Under the pieces are notes generated by a model. The model saw nothing but the letters and a program-made list of their open reading frames with translations. It ran no database searches and had not been told where the DNA came from. A DNA stretch of 64,000 bases from Actinomadura barringtoniae. GTDB lineage: Bacteria; Actinomycetota; Actinomycetes; Streptosporangiales; Streptosporangiaceae. Positions 26,901-36,126 of this stretch are shown here, one piece after another. Every line of letters starts with the position of its first letter. Positions within the stretch are counted from its first letter, which is position 1. A program made the translations under genes and the position numbers. The stretch spans positions 310,001 through 374,000 of the forward strand of contig NZ_JAGEOJ010000002.1 in the NCBI RefSeq assembly GCF_017573505.1. Reading direction: 5' to 3'.

Positions 26901-28363
26901 CCCGTCCCGACCGCGTCGCCCTGCGGGTGGACGATCAGGCCCTCACCTACGCCCGGCTGCACGACCAGGCCGTCCGGGTCGCCGGCGGGCTGGCGGCTGC
27001 CGGTGTCGAACGCGGTGACCGTGTCGTTCTCCTGCTGCCCAACCGCACCGAGTTCGTGGTGGCGTGGCTCGCGCTGTGCCGGCTCGGAGCCGTCGCCGCC
27101 GCGCTGAACACCGCGTTCAGCGGCGAGGCCCTCGCGCGGGCGATCGAGCTCACGCAGGCCGAGGTCTTCATCGTGGACCGGGAGTTCGTGGCTTCGGTGG
27201 GTGACCGGGCGGCGGTGTTCGTGCCCGGTGAGAAGACCTGGGCCGAGCTGGTCGCCCACTCCCCCACGGCCCCGCGTGCGGAGGTGTCCGGCGGCGATCC
27301 CGCGATGCTGCTGTTCACCTCGGGCAGCACGGGCCGTTCCAAGGCGTGCGTGCTGCCGCAGCGCTACATCGTCCGGCAGGCGCAGATCTTCGCCGAGCAG
27401 GTCGGGCTGCGAACCGACGACGTGTTGTTCTGCCCGTTCCCGCTGTTCCACGTCGATGCCGCCATCTTCACCGTCGCGCCGGCGTTCATCCTGGGCACGA
27501 CGGCCGCGCTGGCACGCCGCTTCTCGGTGAGCGCGTTCTGGGACCAGATCCGCGAGCACGAGGCGACGGTCTTCGACTTCATGGGCGCGACCCTGTCGAT
27601 GCTCTACAAGCAGCCGCCCGCCGTAGGCGACGCCGACAATCCGGCACGGCTGGGCTGGGGTGTGCCCCTGCCGGGGTGGGCCGACGACTTCGAGCGGCGC
27701 TTCGGCATTGAGCTGGTCGAGCTGTACGGCCTGACCGATGCCGGAGCCGTGCTCTTCAACACGCCAGGGAAACCCCGCCGGACCGGCTCATGCGGCAAGG
27801 CCGTCGAGCCGTTCGAGGTGCGCATCCTGAACGAGGAGGGCTTCGAGGTTCCCGCCGGGACCGTGGGCGAGCTCTGCATACGCTCCCGCGAGCCCCACGT
27901 GATGATGACCGAATACCTCGGCATACCCGAGGAGACGCTCCGCGCCTTCGCCGGGCTGTGGTTCCACACCGGCGACCTGGCCTACCGCGACGACGACGGC
28001 TACTTCTACTTCGTCGGCCGGAACAAGGACGTGATCAGGCGCCGGGGTGAGAACATCTCCGCGTTCGAGATCGAGGAGTTCCTGGAGCGGCATCCGGCGA
28101 TCCTCGAGGTGGCCGCCTTCGGCGTTCCCAGCGAGCTGACCGAGGAGGACGTGATGGTCGCCGCCGTTCTACGGCCGGGTCATGTCCTCAGCGCCGCGGA
28201 TCTGATCGAATTCTGCGAGGACCATCTGCCGCGGCACATGGTCCCGCGCTACGTCGAGTTCGCCGCGGCGCTGCCCAGGACGCCCACCGAGAAGGTCGAG
28301 AAGCACCGCCTCGCCGAACGCGGCGTCACCGCGGCTACCCACGACCGAGGAGACCGGCCATGA
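26834..28363 (+). CDS. AMP-forming acyl-CoA synthetase (CaiC-like)
   Basis: 509 residues of the ANL superfamily. Activates a carboxylic acid with ATP and joins it to CoA. Seen: P-loop-like LLFTSGSTGRSKACVLPQ near residue 160, ELYGLTDAG, the GLWFHTGDLAYRDDDGYFYFVGRNKDVIRRRGENIS core with catalytic Asp and hinge, and the C-terminal Lys in PRTPTEKVEKHRL. Most like crotonobetaine/carnitine-type or other short-chain ligases. It begins 67 nt inside the hydratase gene, so the pair is tightly coupled, probably making and then processing one acyl-CoA. Confidence 0.88.
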   Translation: MRHRLSEQRFRTLADHVESHALTRPDRVALRVDDQALTYARLHDQAVRVAGGLAAAGVERGDRVVLLLPNRTEFVVAWLALCRLGAVAAALNTAFSGEALARAIELTQAEVFIVDREFVASVGDRAAVFVPGEKTWAELVAHSPTAPRAEVSGGDPAMLLFTSGSTGRSKACVLPQRYIVRQAQIFAEQVGLRTDDVLFCPFPLFHVDAAIFTVAPAFILGTTAALARRFSVSAFWDQIREHEATVFDFMGATLSMLYKQPPAVGDADNPARLGWGVPLPGWADDFERRFGIELVELYGLTDAGAVLFNTPGKPRRTGSCGKAVEPFEVRILNEEGFEVPAGTVGELCIRSREPHVMMTEYLGIPEETLRAFAGLWFHTGDLAYRDDDGYFYFVGRNKDVIRRRGENISAFEIEEFLERHPAILEVAAFGVPSELTEEDVMVAAVLRPGHVLSAADLIEFCEDHLPRHMVPRYVEFAAALPRTPTEKVEKHRLAERGVTAATHDRGDRP

Positions 28364-28986
28364 CCGAACGCCCGCCCACCCCGGTACGCCTGCGGACGGC
28401 GGCGGTGGAGCTCTTCGCCGAGCGCGGGTTCAACGGGACCGGCATCCGCGACATCGCCACCAGGGCCGAGACGACGCTGTCCTCGCTCTACCACCACTGC
28501 GGCAGCAAGGACGATCTCCTCGTCGACATCATGTTCACGACCATCGAGCCGCTGCTGCGGGCGGCCGAGAAGGTCCGCGCGACCCTCGCCGGGCCCGCCG
28601 AGCAGCTGTCGATGATCGTCGAACAGCACGTGTGGGCGCACGGCGTCGACCCGCAGGCCAACATCGTCAGCGACACCGAGGTCCGCGCCCTCAGCGGCGA
28701 ACGCCGCGACCAGATCATCGTCCTGCGCGACGCCTACGAGGAGTTCTGGCAGGAGACCGTGGCCGAAGGCGTCCAGGACGGCTCGTTCGACGTCGAGCAC
28801 CCGAGGATCGTCACGCGGGCACTACTGGAGATGTGCACCAGCGTCTCCCACTGGTACCGGCCCACCGGCGAACTGGCCCTGGACGACCTGAGCCACCTCT
28901 ACGCCGACAGAGCGCTCGCCCTCATGGGCGCGCGCAGTCGCCGCAGCGACCTACAGATCCCCGAGCCCGCTCACTTCCTCGGCTGA
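28360..28986 (+). CDS. TetR-family transcriptional regulator
   Basis: 208 residues. N-terminal helix-turn-helix: GFNGTGIRDIATRAETTLSSLYHHCGSKDDLL. The C-terminal ligand domain resembles regulators of fatty-acid or acyl-CoA genes (KstR2/FadR-like TetR with LLEMCTSVSHWYRPTGEL). It overlaps the ligase stop by ATGA, completing the operon, and probably represses it through the palindrome at 26116, with an acyl-CoA as inducer (inference). Its 3' end overlaps the convergent caspase-like gene by 16 bp. Confidence 0.9.
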   Translation: MTERPPTPVRLRTAAVELFAERGFNGTGIRDIATRAETTLSSLYHHCGSKDDLLVDIMFTTIEPLLRAAEKVRATLAGPAEQLSMIVEQHVWAHGVDPQANIVSDTEVRALSGERRDQIIVLRDAYEEFWQETVAEGVQDGSFDVEHPRIVTRALLEMCTSVSHWYRPTGELALDDLSHLYADRALALMGARSRRSDLQIPEPAHFLG

Positions 28987-31787
28987 GGCAGCAGCATCCC
29001 GCACAGGTCCGTCCAGACCCGCAGGATCGTCTCGGTCCGATCCGTACGCGGCCCGTCCGGCACGAGCACGCCGACGAGGTCACGCACCATCGTGGACCGG
29101 TCGTGGTGACCTATGAGGTTGATGGAGGCGAGGCCGGCGAGGGCCGTCGCACGCAGGAACGGTTCGTCATCATCGCTGCGGACGGCCTCGACCACCTCGT
29201 TGATCAGCGCGAGCGCCCGCTCGCGCTCACCGGCCTGAGCAGCGACCCAGCCAAAGGCGACGAGAACGCACACCTCCATGAAGTCGTCGCCGGCCAGGTC
29301 GTCTTCGAGCTCGTCAAGGATCTCCCGTGCCTGCTCGCCGGCTCCCCACTGGGCGCCGATCCAGGCGAGGGCGAGAAGGGCGATCGTCCCCGGCTCGTCC
29401 CTCGTCACCGCGCCGATCAGTTCGGCGGCAGCCTCGACCAGGGCGGACATCGACCCCGGCCGCTCAAGCCCCCTCACCCATTCGAGGGCGAACCGGACCA
29501 CCGAGCGATCTTCACGGTCGGAGACGGAGTCGACCGCATCGCTCGCCTTTTCCAGCCACTGGCCGTACGTGTCGAGATAACCCGCCATGTGCGCCACCAG
29601 AGCCGCCCCTACGGACACCATGGGCCCGACATACGGAGCGGTGTCTGAGGGAACCTCCTCCTCGGCCACCTCCGCGCCCGTGAGCGCCTGGCCCCCGTGC
29701 CCCACGTGCGCCGCCAGACCTGCCGTGATCAGCCGCAGCTTGGCGCGGTCCTTGAAGCCGGTCTCGGCGTCGGCGCCTTCGCTGTTGGCCAGGGCCTTGT
29801 CGAAAAGCTCGCGAGCCCTGGACGAATCGCCCGCGCAGACCGCCAACCAGCCCATGACCGCATGGAAATATCCGTCTCCGGACCGCGCTTCCACCGCGAT
29901 GGACTCCTCGGCCAAGGCGATCAGCCGAAGAGCCTGGTCGAGATCGGACAGCCGGATCCACACCCAGGCGATCAGAAGCCGAACGGCCTCCCGCTCGTTC
30001 TCTTCGAGCTCCACGCTCTCGGCCTCGTGGAGCAGCGTCCGCGCCTGCTCGTCGTGACCGGCCGAGGCCGCGATCCAGGCCACCCCGCTGAGGCAGGTGG
30101 CCCGCGTCCAGGGGTCGTCCGAGACGAGCACCACCAGCTTGGACGCGTTGACCGTGATGTCGTGCACGGTGTCGCGTTCGCCGAGCAGCAGCGCGACCCA
30201 ATCGACGACCAGGGCGGTGACGAGGTCCCACAGCTCCGGTGAGCCGCGCGATGGCTCCGGGGGCTCGCGGATCCAGTCCGGCAGGTCGGGCGCACCGGCG
30301 CCGTCCCCCATCAGCTTGCGCAGCAGGGTGTATCCGGCGGCCGCCATGGCCCGGTAGTGGCCGGACCCGATGACGCGCAGCAGATCCGGCGCGCGTTCGA
30401 ACGCCGCGGCGGCCCGTTCCTGGTCGCCGGCCTGTGTCGCGAGCCAGCCCACGCCCAGCCGCACCGCGAGCTCTCCCAGCGGGTTCCCGACGATCCGCTC
30501 GGCCAGGGCCAGGGCGTCGTCCAGGAGCGGCAGCGGGTCGGGCAGCACCCAGCTCTTCACGGCGACGCTCACGTCCCCGGCGGGACCGGTCAGCGCGACC
30601 GTGCCCTCCACCGCCCCGGGCTCGGACGGAACGGCGGTGACCACCAGGCGGTCGCCGTCGATCCAGGCCCGGATGCCCTCGTCGGCCCGTACGGTCGACA
30701 GCCGGGCCAGCGGCGGCCCGCCGAGCTCCACCACGGCCGGTGTGACGGCGGCGCCCGGCCTCAGCAGACCCAGGTCCACGCTCGTGGACGGCAGCTGGAT
30801 CCGGGTGTCGTCGAGTTCCTTGGTGGCGGCCTGCGAGGCGCGGCGGCTGTCGTCGTCGGCCAGTTCCTCCAGCATCCGGCGTGCCGTCAGCGCGAGCGAC
30901 AGATCCTCACCGGCGGCGAGCTGCCCGAGGTCCTTGATGCCGATCTCGCGTACGCGGGCGTCCCTGCTGTCGAGCAGCTTGGTCACCTCGCCCGGCAGCT
31001 CGCCCGGCGCGACGCGGCGGCGCGGGCTGCGGGCGATGTAGAGGTCGCCCTGGACGTCGAACTCCCACTTGCGCGGCGTCTGGGTGGGCGACTCGATCCG
31101 GACGCGGTCCCGGACGTAGTCGTACAGCTCCTGGAGCGAGATCCGGCCGTCCTCGTCGCGGTCGGCCTCCCCCGATGCGATGCCCTCGACCAATGCACGC
31201 GTGAAGAACGATGAGCTCGGCTCGCCGCGGTGGGCCGCGCCGTCCTTCTCGAACGTCCACTCCATCGCGCTGGAGGCGGTCAGCACGGCCAGGCCACGCC
31301 CGCCCGACAACGTTCCGTCGACGCGCGTCGCGAGGTCGAGGTCGCTGGGCGCGGCCCTCGCCAGCATGCCGCGTGCGAACGCGCCGCCGAAGCAGCAGTC
31401 GAGCAGCAGGATGACGCTTCCGGCGTCGCTCATGCGCATCATGCGGGTGATGGCCGCGCTGTCGACGCCGGTCGACAGCAGGCGCTTCGGGACGGTGTTG
31501 TGCGCCGCGAGGTAAAGGCCGCCGCCGTCGTCCTTCAGCCCGTGGCACCCGAAGTGGAGCAGGACGACATCGTCGGAACGGCTGTCGGCGAGGACCTCTT
31601 CGACCTTCTCGGTGATGGCATGGGAGGTCGCGTCCGCCAGGATCTCGACCTCGAACCCGCCCAGGGACTCGTCGGCCAGCACCTCGGCCAGCGCGTGGGC
31701 GTCCTTCACGGGGGCCTTCAGCGCGGGCAGCCGTTCGTCCTCGTAGGCGTCGACGGCGACCAGCAGTGCCCGTCGGCGACCGGCCAT
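28971..31787 (-). CDS. Caspase-like (C14) peptidase fused to a TPR-like helical repeat region
   Basis: 938 residues. Residues 1-245 form a caspase/metacaspase domain: RRALLVAVDAYEDERLPAL, His82 in HFGCHG, and a DCCFGGAF motif with Cys132 (or Cys131) as nucleophile. EADRDEDGRISLQELYDYV resembles the usual distal segment of bacterial caspases. Residues about 330-420 look beta-rich. From about 425 to the end there are helical pairs rich in Ala/Leu with TPR-like spacing (AGDQERAAAAFERA, AGDSSRARELFDKALANS, AGERERALALINEV). No signal or transmembrane segment. One base separates it from the EACC1-like gene, so they are coupled. A cytosolic self-killing or immunity protease is the likely role, by analogy. 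Confidence 0.85.
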   Translation of the reverse strand: MAGRRRALLVAVDAYEDERLPALKAPVKDAHALAEVLADESLGGFEVEILADATSHAITEKVEEVLADSRSDDVVLLHFGCHGLKDDGGGLYLAAHNTVPKRLLSTGVDSAAITRMMRMSDAGSVILLLDCCFGGAFARGMLARAAPSDLDLATRVDGTLSGGRGLAVLTASSAMEWTFEKDGAAHRGEPSSSFFTRALVEGIASGEADRDEDGRISLQELYDYVRDRVRIESPTQTPRKWEFDVQGDLYIARSPRRRVAPGELPGEVTKLLDSRDARVREIGIKDLGQLAAGEDLSLALTARRMLEELADDDSRRASQAATKELDDTRIQLPSTSVDLGLLRPGAAVTPAVVELGGPPLARLSTVRADEGIRAWIDGDRLVVTAVPSEPGAVEGTVALTGPAGDVSVAVKSWVLPDPLPLLDDALALAERIVGNPLGELAVRLGVGWLATQAGDQERAAAAFERAPDLLRVIGSGHYRAMAAAGYTLLRKLMGDGAGAPDLPDWIREPPEPSRGSPELWDLVTALVVDWVALLLGERDTVHDITVNASKLVVLVSDDPWTRATCLSGVAWIAASAGHDEQARTLLHEAESVELEENEREAVRLLIAWVWIRLSDLDQALRLIALAEESIAVEARSGDGYFHAVMGWLAVCAGDSSRARELFDKALANSEGADAETGFKDRAKLRLITAGLAAHVGHGGQALTGAEVAEEEVPSDTAPYVGPMVSVGAALVAHMAGYLDTYGQWLEKASDAVDSVSDREDRSVVRFALEWVRGLERPGSMSALVEAAAELIGAVTRDEPGTIALLALAWIGAQWGAGEQAREILDELEDDLAGDDFMEVCVLVAFGWVAAQAGERERALALINEVVEAVRSDDDEPFLRATALAGLASINLIGHHDRSTMVRDLVGVLVPDGPRTDRTETILRVWTDLCGMLLPQPRK

Positions 31788-31788
31788 G

Positions 31789-32178
31789 TCAGTCCCGCGG
31801 GACGGCGGCGAGGAAGTCCTCCACCAGCCGTTCCTGTTGTGCCTTCGTCGCGTCGGTGAGCTTCAGCTTCCGGCCGTCGATCTCGATCTCGACGGTCCGC
31901 GCGGGCCGCCGTTCGCGCCAGGCCTTCAGGACGCCGATGACGCTGCGGAGCATGACGGCGACCGCGCCGACCGTCACGACCAGCTCGCCGGCGATGCTCC
32001 CGTCCGGGGCACGCGCGCCGGGCGGGGCTTCGGAGGCGGCGAGGGCGACGGACGAGGCGGCGGAGGCCAGCAGCTCGTCGCGGACGACCGTGGTCAGCTC
32101 TTCGAGCCGTTCGGAACTGACGTCGGGGTCGCTCAACCGCACGGTCGCGGTCACCTCGCCCACGGACTCGATCTCCAT
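31789..32178 (-). CDS. EACC1-like effector-associated small protein
   Basis: 129 residues. It has an N-terminal acidic strand-helix part (MEIESVGEVTATVRLSDPD), a hydrophobic segment GELVVTVGAVAVMLRSVIGV (about 66-85), the KAWRERRPARTVEIEIDGRKL block, then a C-terminal helix. This matches my memory of effector-associated constant component 1 (EACC1), a small partner encoded beside caspase, trypsin or other effectors in actinobacterial conflict systems. Its stop is one base before the caspase ATG (TGACATG). It probably recruits or restrains the caspase. Promoter expected in 32179-32249. Confidence 0.75.
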   Translation of the reverse strand: MEIESVGEVTATVRLSDPDVSSERLEELTTVVRDELLASAASSVALAASEAPPGARAPDGSIAGELVVTVGAVAVMLRSVIGVLKAWRERRPARTVEIEIDGRKLKLTDATKAQQERLVEDFLAAVPRD

Positions 32179-32249
32179 AGGCGAATGATGCCAGTCAGAT
32201 CACCGCGGAAGCAGCGGAAAAGTACCAGTTGGCCACGCTCGGTCCCTGA

Positions 32250-32999
32250 CTATGCGACGGGGACGGGCCGGGCTCCGGCGACGGTGACGTTGTGGAGGCG
32301 GCGGGGGCGGTCGCCGAAGTCGTTGACGATGCGGTGCTGGGTGGCGCGGTTGTCCCAGATCGCCACGTCGCCGGGCGCCCAGCGCCAGCGGACGGTGTTC
32401 TCCAGCCGGGTGACGTACTCCTGGAAGAGCTTGATGAGCGCCCCGGCGTCGGCCTGCTCGCTGAGCCCGGCGATCGAACGGGCGAAGCCGCCGAGCAGGA
32501 TCGCGCGTTCGCCGGTCTCGGGGTGGACGTGGACGACCGGGTGCTTGGTCTCCAGCGATCCGGCGGCGGCGCTGTGGACGGCCCACAGCCGGTCGGCCAG
32601 GTCGCGCAGCTCGACCGGGAGGTCCTCGTAGGCGGTGACGGTGTTGGCCCAGACGGTGTCGCCGCCGAACTCGGGGACCTGGAGTGCGCGCTGCACCGTG
32701 GCGAGCGGCGGCCGTTCCAGGAACGTGGCGTCGGCGTGCCAGGCCTCCAGCGACGGGATGACCACGTCCGGGTCGATCAGGTCGCCGAGACGGCGGGCGA
32801 ACGCGGCCTGGCCGGCCGCGTCCAGTCCGAACTGGTCGCGGAAGAAGATCACCTTGTGCCGGAGCAGCGCGTGCCGGATCTCCCCCAGGGCCCGTTCGGG
32901 CAGGTCGAGGCCGAGGTCCACGCCGGAGACGACGGCGCCGATCCGGCCGCTCACCGGGGCGATGTCCAGGCGCACGGGTTCCAGGGTCTGCTGCGACAT
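32250..32999 (-). CDS. TauD/TfdA-family Fe(II)/2-oxoglutarate dioxygenase
   Basis: 249 residues. Uses 2-oxoglutarate and O2 to hydroxylate a small substrate; taurine or other sulfonates and sulfate esters are family substrates. Iron ligands are H88 and D90 in EAWHADATF and H222 in NRATQHRIV; the 2-oxoglutarate Arg is in RPRRLHNVTV. ATG 32999 (MSQQTLEPVR) was chosen; the frame extends 12 codons upstream through a palindrome. No sulfonate transporter is adjacent, so the substrate is open. Confidence 0.9.
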   Translation of the reverse strand: MSQQTLEPVRLDIAPVSGRIGAVVSGVDLGLDLPERALGEIRHALLRHKVIFFRDQFGLDAAGQAAFARRLGDLIDPDVVIPSLEAWHADATFLERPPLATVQRALQVPEFGGDTVWANTVTAYEDLPVELRDLADRLWAVHSAAAGSLETKHPVVHVHPETGERAILLGGFARSIAGLSEQADAGALIKLFQEYVTRLENTVRWRWAPGDVAIWDNRATQHRIVNDFGDRPRRLHNVTVAGARPVPVA

Positions 33000-33015
33000 G
33001 CCTACGAACGTAGGC
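33000..33015. promoter_or_regulatory. Palindrome abutting the dioxygenase start
   Basis: GCCTACGAACGTAGGC is a perfect 16-bp palindrome touching the ATG and taking the place of the ribosome site. Just upstream on the minus strand are TTGAAT and TATAGG-like elements. It may be an operator or an RNA hairpin controlling initiation. Confidence 0.5.
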
Positions 33016-33058
33016 AGCGCGACCCTATAAGTCAACTATTCAAGTAGGAAATGATTGG

Positions 33059-33856
33059 TTAAGACGAGGCACCCGGCTCCACGGAGTTGGGCACGGCGCC
33101 GCCGTAGCGCCGGTCGCGGGAGGCGAAGATCTCGCACGCGTGCCACAGATGGCGCCGGTCGAAGTCGGGCCACAGCGTGTCGAGGAAGACGAACTCGGCG
33201 TAGGCCGACTGCCAGAGCAGGTAGTTGGAGAAGCGCTGCTCCCCCGACGAACGCAGGAACAGGTCGACGTCCGGAATCCCCGGTTCGTCGAGGTAGCGGG
33301 CGAACACCTTCTCGGTGATCTTGTCGGGGTTGAGCTTCCCGTCCCGCACGTCCCTGGCGATCGCGGCGGCGGCGTCGGTGATCTCGGCGCGGCCGCCGTA
33401 GTTGACGCAGAACTGGAGCGTCAGCACGTCGTTGTCCTTGGTCATCTCCTCTGCCGTCTCCAGCTCCTTGATGACGCTGCGCCAGAGCTTGGGCCGCCGG
33501 CCCGCCCACCGGACCCGCACCCCCATCGAGTGCAGCTGGTCGCGGCGGCGCCGGATCACGTCCCGGTTGAAGCCCATCAGGAAGCGGACCTCATCGGGAG
33601 AGCGCTTCCAGTTCTCGGTGGAGAACGCGTACGCCGACAGGTTGGGGATGCCCAGCTCGATCGCGCCCATGATCACGTCGAAGAGGGACTCCTCCCCCAT
33701 CTTGTGGCCCTCGATCCGCGGCAGCCCGCGCTGCTTGGCCCAGCGCCCGTTGCCGTCCATCACGATGGCGACGTGCTCGGGGACCAGCTCACCCGGAATC
33801 TTGGGCGGCGTGGCGCCGTCCTTGTGCGGGTACGGCGGCTGAACGGCCCTTCTCAC
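33059..33856 (-). CDS. uppS: Isoprenyl transferase (polyprenyl diphosphate synthase, cis type)
   Basis: 265 residues. Condenses isopentenyl diphosphate units to make the lipid carrier for cell-wall synthesis; actinobacteria often make decaprenyl products. Seen: [24 protein letters not shown] with catalytic Asp near 34, [21 protein letters not shown], and the C-terminal [28 protein letters not shown]. The GTG start overlaps the recO stop (GTGTGA) and has GGGAG upstream. The recO-uppS pairing is common in actinobacteria. Confidence 0.96.
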   Translation of the reverse strand: MRRAVQPPYPHKDGATPPKIPGELVPEHVAIVMDGNGRWAKQRGLPRIEGHKMGEESLFDVIMGAIELGIPNLSAYAFSTENWKRSPDEVRFLMGFNRDVIRRRRDQLHSMGVRVRWAGRRPKLWRSVIKELETAEEMTKDNDVLTLQFCVNYGGRAEITDAAAAIARDVRDGKLNPDKITEKVFARYLDEPGIPDVDLFLRSSGEQRFSNYLLWQSAYAEFVFLDTLWPDFDRRHLWHACEIFASRDRRYGGAVPNSVEPGASS

Positions 33857-34653
33857 ACTGTCTCCCTGTCGCTGTTGTCGTCACTGGTGTCGTCGCTGTC
33901 GTCGTCGCTTCTGCCACGTTCCTCCGCGCCGCGCTCCACATGGCGCAGCGAGCGGATGCCGTGCTCCAGATGCCACTGCAGGTAGGCGGCGACCAGGCCG
34001 CTGCACTCCACCCGGTGGCGCTGCTCGGTCCCGTCGGCGTACTCCCAGTCCCCGCGCAGCAGCGCCAGCATCAGCGCGAACGTCGGCGGCGCCGGGGTCG
34101 CGGCGCCCGGCTGGCGGCACCGCGCACAGACCGCGCCGCCCGCCGCGATCGCGAACCCGCGCAGCTGCCCGCGCTCGCCGCAGCGGCAGCACTCGTCGAT
34201 CGCGGGCGCCCAGCCCGCCACCGACAGGGAGCGCAGCAGGAACGCGTCCAGCACCAGCCGGGAGTCGTGGTCACGTTCCACCAGGGTCCGCAGCGCGCCG
34301 ACCAGCAGCAGGAACTGGCGCAGCGACGGCTCGCGCTCCTCGGTGAGCTTGTCGGTGGTCTCCAGCATCGCCATCCCGGCGGTGTAGCGGGGATAGTCGG
34401 CGACCAGCGGCTCGCCGTAGGGCCGGAGCGTCTCGGCCTGCGTGATCAGGTCCAGCGAGCGCCGCTCGTACAGCTGCAGGTCCACGTGCGTGAACGGCTC
34501 CAGCCGCGCGCCGAAGCGGGACTTGGTCTTGCGGACCCCCTTGGCGGCCGCGCGCAGCTTGCCGGTGCGGCGGGTCAGCACCGTCACGATGCGGTCGGCC
34601 TCGCCCAGCTTCTGCGTTCGCAGGACGATGCCTTCGTCTCGGTAGAGGGACAC
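33853..34653 (-). CDS. recO: DNA repair protein RecO
   Basis: 266 residues from GTG 34653. Mediates RecA loading in the RecFOR pathway. N-terminal OB fold [31 protein letters not shown], conserved ALLRGDW-like helical region, and a four-Cys zinc site CCRCGERG plus CARC near residues 155-180. The tail is strongly acidic ([13 protein letters not shown]), unusual in length. The frame continues 96 nt upstream, but the family N-terminus fits the GTG. Translationally coupled to uppS. Confidence 0.93.
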   Translation of the reverse strand: MSLYRDEGIVLRTQKLGEADRIVTVLTRRTGKLRAAAKGVRKTKSRFGARLEPFTHVDLQLYERRSLDLITQAETLRPYGEPLVADYPRYTAGMAMLETTDKLTEEREPSLRQFLLLVGALRTLVERDHDSRLVLDAFLLRSLSVAGWAPAIDECCRCGERGQLRGFAIAAGGAVCARCRQPGAATPAPPTFALMLALLRGDWEYADGTEQRHRVECSGLVAAYLQWHLEHGIRSLRHVERGAEERGRSDDDSDDTSDDNSDRETV

Positions 34654-34826
34654 ATCATCATTCTCGCCCACGTGGCGCGGTGCGCGGCTCGCCGGGACCC
34701 GACCTTCACGACATCCCCACAGGTTCTCCGCAAGGTTCCGCGCCATCACCGTCAGTGACCGGAATTGGTCGCAAAGGAGCGGCCAAAGCTGTGGCCTGAG
34801 TCACATTCGGGTGGCAGCGTGGCCGT

Positions 34827-35858
34827 ATGAGATGCACCATCGTGCCCCCGCACATCCTGGAGCGCGTGGCCCGCGAGGCGACGGACCCCGACCTGCGCGC
34901 CATGGCCCGCCGCACCCTCGTCCTCAGCGCCGCGCAACGGGTCGAGCGCCGTTCGACCGCTCTCGGCGCGGCTCCCGCTCCCTCCGAGGACTTCACCCCG
35001 AACCGCACCATCAACGACGCCGAGCATCGTGAGGACCTGCCCGGCAAGAAGGTCCGATCCGAGGGCGGCGACGCCAGCGGCGACCAGACGGTGGACCGGG
35101 CCTACGAGTGGCTCGGGGTGACCTTCGACTTCTACGAGGCCGCCAACAAGCGCAACTCGATCGACGGCGCCGGCCTGCCGCTGATCTCGACCGTGCACTA
35201 CGGCAAGAACTACGACAACGCCTTCTGGAACGGCGAGCAGATGGTCTATGGGGACGGCGACGGCCAGCTGTTCACCGACTTCACCTATCCTCTCGACGTC
35301 ACCGGGCACGAGCTCACCCACGGCGTCACCCAGTACACCGCGGGCCTGGAGTACTTCGGGCAGTCCGGCGCGCTGAACGAGTCGGTCTCCGACGTGTTCG
35401 GCTCGCTGATCAAGCAGTGGCACCTCGGCCAGACCGCCGACCAGGCCGACTGGCTGATCGGCCAGGGCCTGCTCGCCGAGGGCGTCCACGGCGTCGCGCT
35501 GCGGTCCATGAAGGAGCCCGGCACCGCCTACGACGACCCCCAGCTGGGCAAGGACCCGCAGCCCGCCGACATGGACCACTACGTCGACACCTACCAGGAC
35601 AACGGCGGCGTCCACATCAACTCGGGCATCCCGAACCACGCCTTCTACCTGGCCTCCGCGGCGATCGGCGGCCACGCGTGGGAGAAGGCGGGCCGGATCT
35701 GGTACGTGACGCTCACCGGTGGCAAGCTCAAGTCCGACGCGGACTTCACGGCGTTCGCCGCGGCGACGGTCGCCACCGCGACCGAGCTCTACGGCGCGGA
35801 CGGCAGCGAGACCGCAGCGGTACGCGACGCCTGGACGGGGGTAGGCGTCTCGACGTGA
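34827..35858 (+). CDS. Protealysin-like M4 metallopeptidase (no signal peptide)
   Basis: 343 residues. The short N-terminal propeptide MRCTIVPPHILERVA carries the PPHIL motif typical of protealysin-like M4 proteases, which lack classical signal peptides and may act inside the cell. Catalytic domain: HYGKNYDNAFWNGEQMVYGDGDG, zinc site HELTH at 161-165, third ligand Glu185 in ALNESVSD, and VHINSGIPNHAFYL. The emfourin-like inhibitor gene follows after 10 nt. It is distinct from the secreted M4 enzyme at 21945. The start has no strong ribosome site. Confidence 0.93.
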   Translation: MRCTIVPPHILERVAREATDPDLRAMARRTLVLSAAQRVERRSTALGAAPAPSEDFTPNRTINDAEHREDLPGKKVRSEGGDASGDQTVDRAYEWLGVTFDFYEAANKRNSIDGAGLPLISTVHYGKNYDNAFWNGEQMVYGDGDGQLFTDFTYPLDVTGHELTHGVTQYTAGLEYFGQSGALNESVSDVFGSLIKQWHLGQTADQADWLIGQGLLAEGVHGVALRSMKEPGTAYDDPQLGKDPQPADMDHYVDTYQDNGGVHINSGIPNHAFYLASAAIGGHAWEKAGRIWYVTLTGGKLKSDADFTAFAAATVATATELYGADGSETAAVRDAWTGVGVST

Positions 35859-35868
35859 GGCAGACGAC

Positions 35869-36126
35869 GTGAAGGTGACAGTGGTCCGCAGCGGCGGATT
35901 CGCGGGGATCCAGCAGCGGGGCGAGTCCGACACCGGCTCGGACCCGATGCTGCGGCGCCTGGTCGCCCGGGTGGACCTGGGCACGGTGCCGCCGCCCGGC
36001 CGGATCCCCGACCAGTTCCTGTACGACATCGACATCGACGGCGACACCGCGACGGTCGGTGAGGCCCAGCTCAACGGCCCCCTGCGCGAGCTGGTCCACC
36101 ACGTCCTAGGTCGTACAGACCGCTAG
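35869..36126 (+). CDS. Emfourin-like protealysin inhibitor
   Basis: 85 residues from GTG 35869. MKVTVVRSGGFAGIQQRGESDT at the start and LVARVDLGTVPPPGR, FLYDIDIDG and ATVGEAQLNGPLRELV match emfourin, a proteinaceous inhibitor encoded next to protealysin-like proteases. It should bind the upstream protease in the cytosol and keep it inactive. The last five codons and the stop fall inside a 16-bp tandem repeat, so the C-terminus may have been set by repeat expansion. Confidence 0.85.
   Translation: MKVTVVRSGGFAGIQQRGESDTGSDPMLRRLVARVDLGTVPPPGRIPDQFLYDIDIDGDTATVGEAQLNGPLRELVHHVLGRTDR

Noticed and set aside
28971..31787. A frameshift in the long caspase-like gene
   Set aside because: The frame is open throughout with consistent third-position GC and repeat-like helices to the stop.
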